A stretch of 9,963 nt of DNA from JBFKQC01 sp041627895. Its GTDB lineage: Bacteria > Pseudomonadota > Alphaproteobacteria > Rhodobacterales > Rhodobacteraceae. The DNA lies in the NCBI GenBank assembly GCA_041627895.1, contig JBFKQC010000103.1, positions 1-9,963 on the forward strand, written 5' to 3'. A program made the translations under genes and the position numbers. Under the pieces are notes generated by a model. It saw nothing but the letters and a program-made list of their open reading frames with translations. It was not told the origin of the DNA and ran no database searches. Below are positions 7,603-9,963 of this stretch, in pieces; position 1 is the stretch's first letter, and every line of letters begins with the position of its first letter.

Positions 7603-8172
7603 TCAGCGGATGCAGATGATCTCGACGCGGCGGTTCTTCTGCATGTTCCGCGCCGAGTTGTTGGGCGCGACCGGCATGCGCTCGCCATAGCCGCGCACGT
7701 CGGCGATCCGCGCGCCGGCCGCAGCGGCGACCGAGGCCACGGCGTTGGCCCGGTTCAGCGAAAGCCGCATGTTGTAATCGTCCCCGGCGCGGCTGTCGGT
7801 GTGGCCCGCGATGATGTAGCTGGTGGCGCCCGCCGACTGGAAGAACTGCGCCAGCCGCGCCTTGTTGGACTTGGAAATCGCGTAGCTGCCGGTCTTGAAC
7901 AGCTGGTCCGAGTTCATCACCGCGCAGGTGTTGCCGCGGCGGCAGACCGGGATGCCCTGGCGGGTGACGTGCGGCGTCATGTAGCCTTCCCAGCCGTCGT
8001 CCATCACCCAGTGCTCGCAGCCGTCCGGATCGACCCAGATCGTGGGCACGTAGGCCTCGCCGATCACTTCGCGCTCGACGCCCTGGGCCGCTGCCGCGCC
8101 GCTCAGCGCCACCAGCGCCACAGCGGCAGCCGAAAGGCCCGAGCGGATAGCTTTGGAAATCCCTGTAACCAC
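7603..8172 (-). CDS. Exported OmpA-C-like (Pal-type) protein with an N-terminal W/C-rich motif
   Basis: A 189-aa protein from the GTG at 8172, chosen because AGAGGA lies 8 nt upstream and the signal peptide then starts properly; an ATG at 8220 would add 16 polar residues. The signal peptide (1-29) ends in GAAAA before QG, a type I cleavage site without a lipobox cysteine. The motif IWVDPDGCEHWVMDDG (45-60) with EGY and GIPVC (73-77) follows. The C-terminal half (about 86-186) is an OmpA-C peptidoglycan-binding domain: AGHTDSRAG (Asp126), YNMRLSLNRA (Arg141), GYGE, and QKNRRVEI near the end. Asp126 and Arg141 correspond to the residues that contact diaminopimelate in Pal/OmpA. It is expected in the periplasm, holding peptidoglycan. 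There is no beta-barrel. It is the first gene of a two-gene unit with the lipoprotein, set between miaB and phoH. Confidence 0.9.
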   Translation of the reverse strand: MVTGISKAIRSGLSAAAVALVALSGAAAAQGVEREVIGEAYVPTIWVDPDGCEHWVMDDGWEGYMTPHVTRQGIPVCRRGNTCAVMNSDQLFKTGSYAISKSNKARLAQFFQSAGATSYIIAGHTDSRAGDDYNMRLSLNRANAVASVAAAAGARIADVRGYGERMPVAPNNSARNMQKNRRVEIICIR

Positions 8173-8258
8173 TGCTCTTGTCCTCTGCCGATGCTCGTTA
8201 TGCCGGGAACACCGCCGCATATGCCAATGAACGGCAATACCCCCGCTTTATATGGCGA

Positions 8259-8286
8259 ACTCTAGCAAGTCTCGTGTATTTGTGAA
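8259..8286 (-). promoter_or_regulatory. Possible promoter for the ompA-like/lipoprotein unit
   Basis: On the minus strand TTCACA (8286-8281) and TAGAGT (8264-8259) are separated by 16 bp, a partial match to the sigma-70 consensus. The surrounding 8220-8340 stretch is clearly more AT-rich than the rest of the window, as expected for a promoter region. A second AT-rich block, TATAAA (8252-8247), lacks a matching -35. Confidence 0.25.
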
Positions 8287-8355
8287 GAGTGTTTCCCAAC
8301 ATGTAGTGGCACTTTTTCCGTGCCGTCTGCGGGGATCACCTGAAGATGTCGAGAT

Positions 8356-8378
8356 AACCGCCCGTAAAGCGGGCCGTT
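8356..8378 (-). terminator. Weak candidate terminator after miaB
   Basis: An inverted repeat with five GC pairs around the loop CTTTA, one mismatch, and an outer AAC/GTT closing stem lies about 60 nt past the miaB stop. Only a short TTAT follows on the minus strand, so it is a poor intrinsic terminator; it could also act on the opposite strand. No better candidate was seen in 8173-8439. Confidence 0.3.
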
Positions 8379-8439
8379 TAAGACCTTGTCCACAATTCGG
8401 GCGGATGCCGGCGTTGTTGCGGGAATGCCGCGCGCGGGA

Positions 8440-9765
8440 TCAGGCCACCACGACCTCGCCGCCCAGCGAATTCGGCGCGCTTTCGGTGATTCTGACCTGA
8501 AGCAGATCGCCGATCGCGGGCGCCCCCCCGGCGACGTGCACCGCATGCAGGTATTCCGACTTGCCGACCATCTGCCCCGGCAGGCGCCCGGCGCGCTCGA
8601 ACAGCACGCTGACCCGGCGCCCGACCATCGCGTCCTGCACCGCGCGCTGCTGCTCGGTCAGAAGCGCCTGCAGGCGGGCCAGGCGGTCGGCCGCCGCCTC
8701 GGGGTCGACCCGTCCGCGCTCGGCCGCCGGGGTGCCGGGGCGCGGCGAGTACCTGAACGAGTAGCACTGGCCGTAGCCGACCTCTCGCACCAGGCTCAGC
8801 GTGTCCTCGAAATCGGCCTCGGTCTCGCCCGGGAACCCGACGATGAAGTCGCCCGAGATCAGGATGTCGGGCCTCGCGGCGCGGATGCGTTCGATCAGGC
8901 GGACATAGCCTTCGCCGGTGTGCTTGCGGTTCATCGCCTTCAGCACCCGGTCGCTGCCGGACTGCACCGGCAGGTGCAGATAGGGCATCAGCTTCTCGCA
9001 GCGCCCATGCGCCTCGATCAGGTCGTCGGTCATGTCGTTGGGGTGGCTCGTGGTGTAACGGATGCGGTCGAGCCCGCCGATCCCGGCCAGCGCCCCGATC
9101 AGCCGGGCGAGCGACCAGTCGCCGCCCTCGCCGGCGCCGTGATAGGCATTCACGTTCTGCCCCAGAAGCGTGATCTCGCGCACCCCGCGCGCCACCAGAT
9201 CGCGCGCCTCGGCGAGGACCGGGCCGGCGGGGCGCGAGACCTCGGCGCCGCGGGTATAGGGCACGACGCAGAACGCGCAGAACTTGTCGCAGCCCTCCTG
9301 CACGGTCAGGAACGCGGCCGGTCCGCGGGCGGCCTTGGGGCGGGTCGCGAGATGATCGAACTTGTCCTCTGCGGGGAACTCGGTGTCGAGCGCCCTTTCG
9401 CCCGCCCGGGCCTTGGCCTCGAGCGCCGGCAGCCGGTGATAGCTTTGCGGCCCGACGACGAGGTCGACCAGAGGCTGACGCCGCATGATCTCTTCGCCCT
9501 CGGCCTGCGCGACGCAGCCGGCGACGCCGATCTTCAACGCCGGCCGTGCCGCCTTCAACGGCTTGAGGCGCCCGAGTTCGGAATAGACCTTCTCGGCCGC
9601 CTTCTCGCGGATGTGGCAGGTGTTCAGCAGGATCATGTCGGCGTCCTCGGGCCGGTCGGTGGCCACATAGCCCTGCCCGCCCATCGCCTCGGCCATGCGC
9701 TCGCTGTCGTAGACGTTCATCTGACAGCCATAGGTCTTGATGAACAGCTTCTTCGGATCGCCCAT
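8440..9765 (-). CDS. miaB: tRNA-2-methylthio-N6-dimethylallyladenosine synthase
   Basis: Radical-SAM enzyme that inserts sulfur and a methyl group at C2 of i6A37 in tRNAs reading UNN codons; it uses SAM, the product of metK in this window. Counting from the ATG at 9765 it has 441 aa. The N-terminal methylthiotransferase domain holds the auxiliary cluster cysteines Cys14 (KTYGCQMN), Cys50 (LNTCHIREKA) and Cys84 (GVAGCVAQ). The radical-SAM core has EGCDKFCAFC (Cys159, Cys163, Cys166). PYTRG, GQNVN and LPVQSGSD are family-typical, and a C-terminal TRAM domain covers roughly 382-441. The ATG is preferred because MGDPKKLFIKTYG matches the family N-terminus; a GTG at 9777 in the same frame has AGGAG only 1 nt away, while the ATG has it at 13 nt, which is long. 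It is a likely single-gene unit with the octamer array close upstream. Confidence 0.97.
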   Translation of the reverse strand: MGDPKKLFIKTYGCQMNVYDSERMAEAMGGQGYVATDRPEDADMILLNTCHIREKAAEKVYSELGRLKPLKAARPALKIGVAGCVAQAEGEEIMRRQPLVDLVVGPQSYHRLPALEAKARAGERALDTEFPAEDKFDHLATRPKAARGPAAFLTVQEGCDKFCAFCVVPYTRGAEVSRPAGPVLAEARDLVARGVREITLLGQNVNAYHGAGEGGDWSLARLIGALAGIGGLDRIRYTTSHPNDMTDDLIEAHGRCEKLMPYLHLPVQSGSDRVLKAMNRKHTGEGYVRLIERIRAARPDILISGDFIVGFPGETEADFEDTLSLVREVGYGQCYSFRYSPRPGTPAAERGRVDPEAAADRLARLQALLTEQQRAVQDAMVGRRVSVLFERAGRLPGQMVGKSEYLHAVHVAGGAPAIGDLLQVRITESAPNSLGGEVVVA

Positions 9766-9796
9766 GTGTCGCGCCACTCCTGCCGGTCAGGCCGGC

Positions 9797-9825
9797 GGGA
9801 TACATCATTGGCGCCGGGCAGGCAA
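9797..9825 (-). promoter_or_regulatory. Possible miaB promoter
   Basis: On the minus strand TTGCCT (9825-9820) and TATCCC (9802-9797) are spaced by 17 bp. The -35 matches well in TTG, the -10 poorly. The predicted start would leave a leader of roughly 20-30 nt before miaB. The octamer array begins 15 bp upstream of the -35 box. Confidence 0.3.
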
Positions 9826-9840
9826 CGCGGGCAAAAGGGT

Positions 9841-9963
9841 CCGGTTATCCGGTTATCCGGTTATCCGGTTATCCGGTTATCCGGTTATCCGGTTATCCGG
9901 TTATCCGGTTATCCGGTTATCCGGTTATCCGGTTATCCGGTTATCCGGTTATCCGGTTATCCG
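9841..9963. repeat. Tandem array of the octamer CCGGTTAT, at least 15 copies, running off the window
   Basis: Fifteen perfect direct copies of CCGGTTAT (9841-9960) plus CCG, cut by the window edge, so the true copy number is unknown. There is no spacer and no variant unit. Each copy carries the palindrome CCGG, and neighbouring copies could fold as CCGG hairpins with a TTAT loop. The unit length is not a multiple of three. On the plus strand all three frames stay open and read the same octapeptide PVIRLSGY; on the minus strand every frame meets TAA once per 24 bp. The array lies 75 bp upstream of the miaB ATG. Perfect identity of all copies points to recent slippage-driven expansion. Confidence 0.98.

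Noticed and set aside
8173..8220. ATG at 8220 as the start of the ompA-like gene
   Set aside because: It would put 16 polar residues ahead of the signal peptide and lacks a clear RBS; the GTG at 8172 has AGAGGA at 8 nt.
8308..8324. GGCAC-TTTTTCC-GTGCC inverted repeat upstream of the ompA-like gene
   Set aside because: The stem has only 5 bp and the T residues are in the loop, not after the stem, so it is neither a terminator nor a clear operator.
9841..9963. Octamer array as a CRISPR array, a plasmid iteron origin or a DnaA-box cluster
   Set aside because: There are no spacers, so it is not CRISPR. The unit is much shorter than typical iterons. TTATCC matches only the first six bases of a DnaA box (TTATCCACA) and lacks CACA.

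Overview
The window is very GC-rich, with strong third-position G/C bias. All real genes lie on the minus strand. It most likely comes from an alphaproteobacterium of the Rhodobacterales (Rhodobacteraceae/Paracoccaceae). Two things support this: the gene order, and a SAM/SAH riboswitch in front of metK, an RNA class known mainly from that order. Genes are described from right to left, the direction of transcription.

Right edge to 8440: the window ends inside a perfect array of the 8-bp unit CCGGTTAT, with at least 15 copies. The array sits just upstream of a weak promoter and of miaB (tRNA methylthiotransferase). Next, 8172 to 7273, comes a two-gene unit: an exported OmpA-C-like protein and a small lipoprotein. 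They share an unusual W/C-rich motif and look like products of one duplication. A good intrinsic terminator at 7215-7245 closes this unit.

7119 to 697 is a long, tightly packed operon: phoH, an APH/choline-kinase-like phosphotransferase, ybeY, corC-like CBS protein, lnt, the SAM/SAH riboswitch and metK. It closes with a strong intrinsic terminator at 697-723. The core is the miaB-phoH-ybeY-corC-lnt cluster known from many Proteobacteria (RNA processing, ribosome maturation, lipoprotein acylation). Here it is interrupted twice, by the ompA/lipoprotein pair after miaB and by the phosphotransferase between phoH and ybeY. metK at the end has its own translational control: SAM or SAH binding is expected to hide its ribosome binding site. 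lnt acylates lipoproteins such as the one encoded at 7273-7572.

Left edge, 608 to 1: the 5' part of a Hint (Hedgehog/intein-type) protein gene with an N-terminal domain resembling a lamin-tail domain. The reading frame carries an in-frame amber codon at 423-425 but is otherwise open to the window edge, so it is either a recent pseudogene, a readthrough gene or a sequence error.

No tRNA, rRNA, insertion sequence, CRISPR array or phage gene was seen. The items most worth following up are the octamer array, the amber-interrupted Hint gene, the duplicated W/C motif of the OmpA/lipoprotein pair, and the riboswitch lodged between two operon genes.
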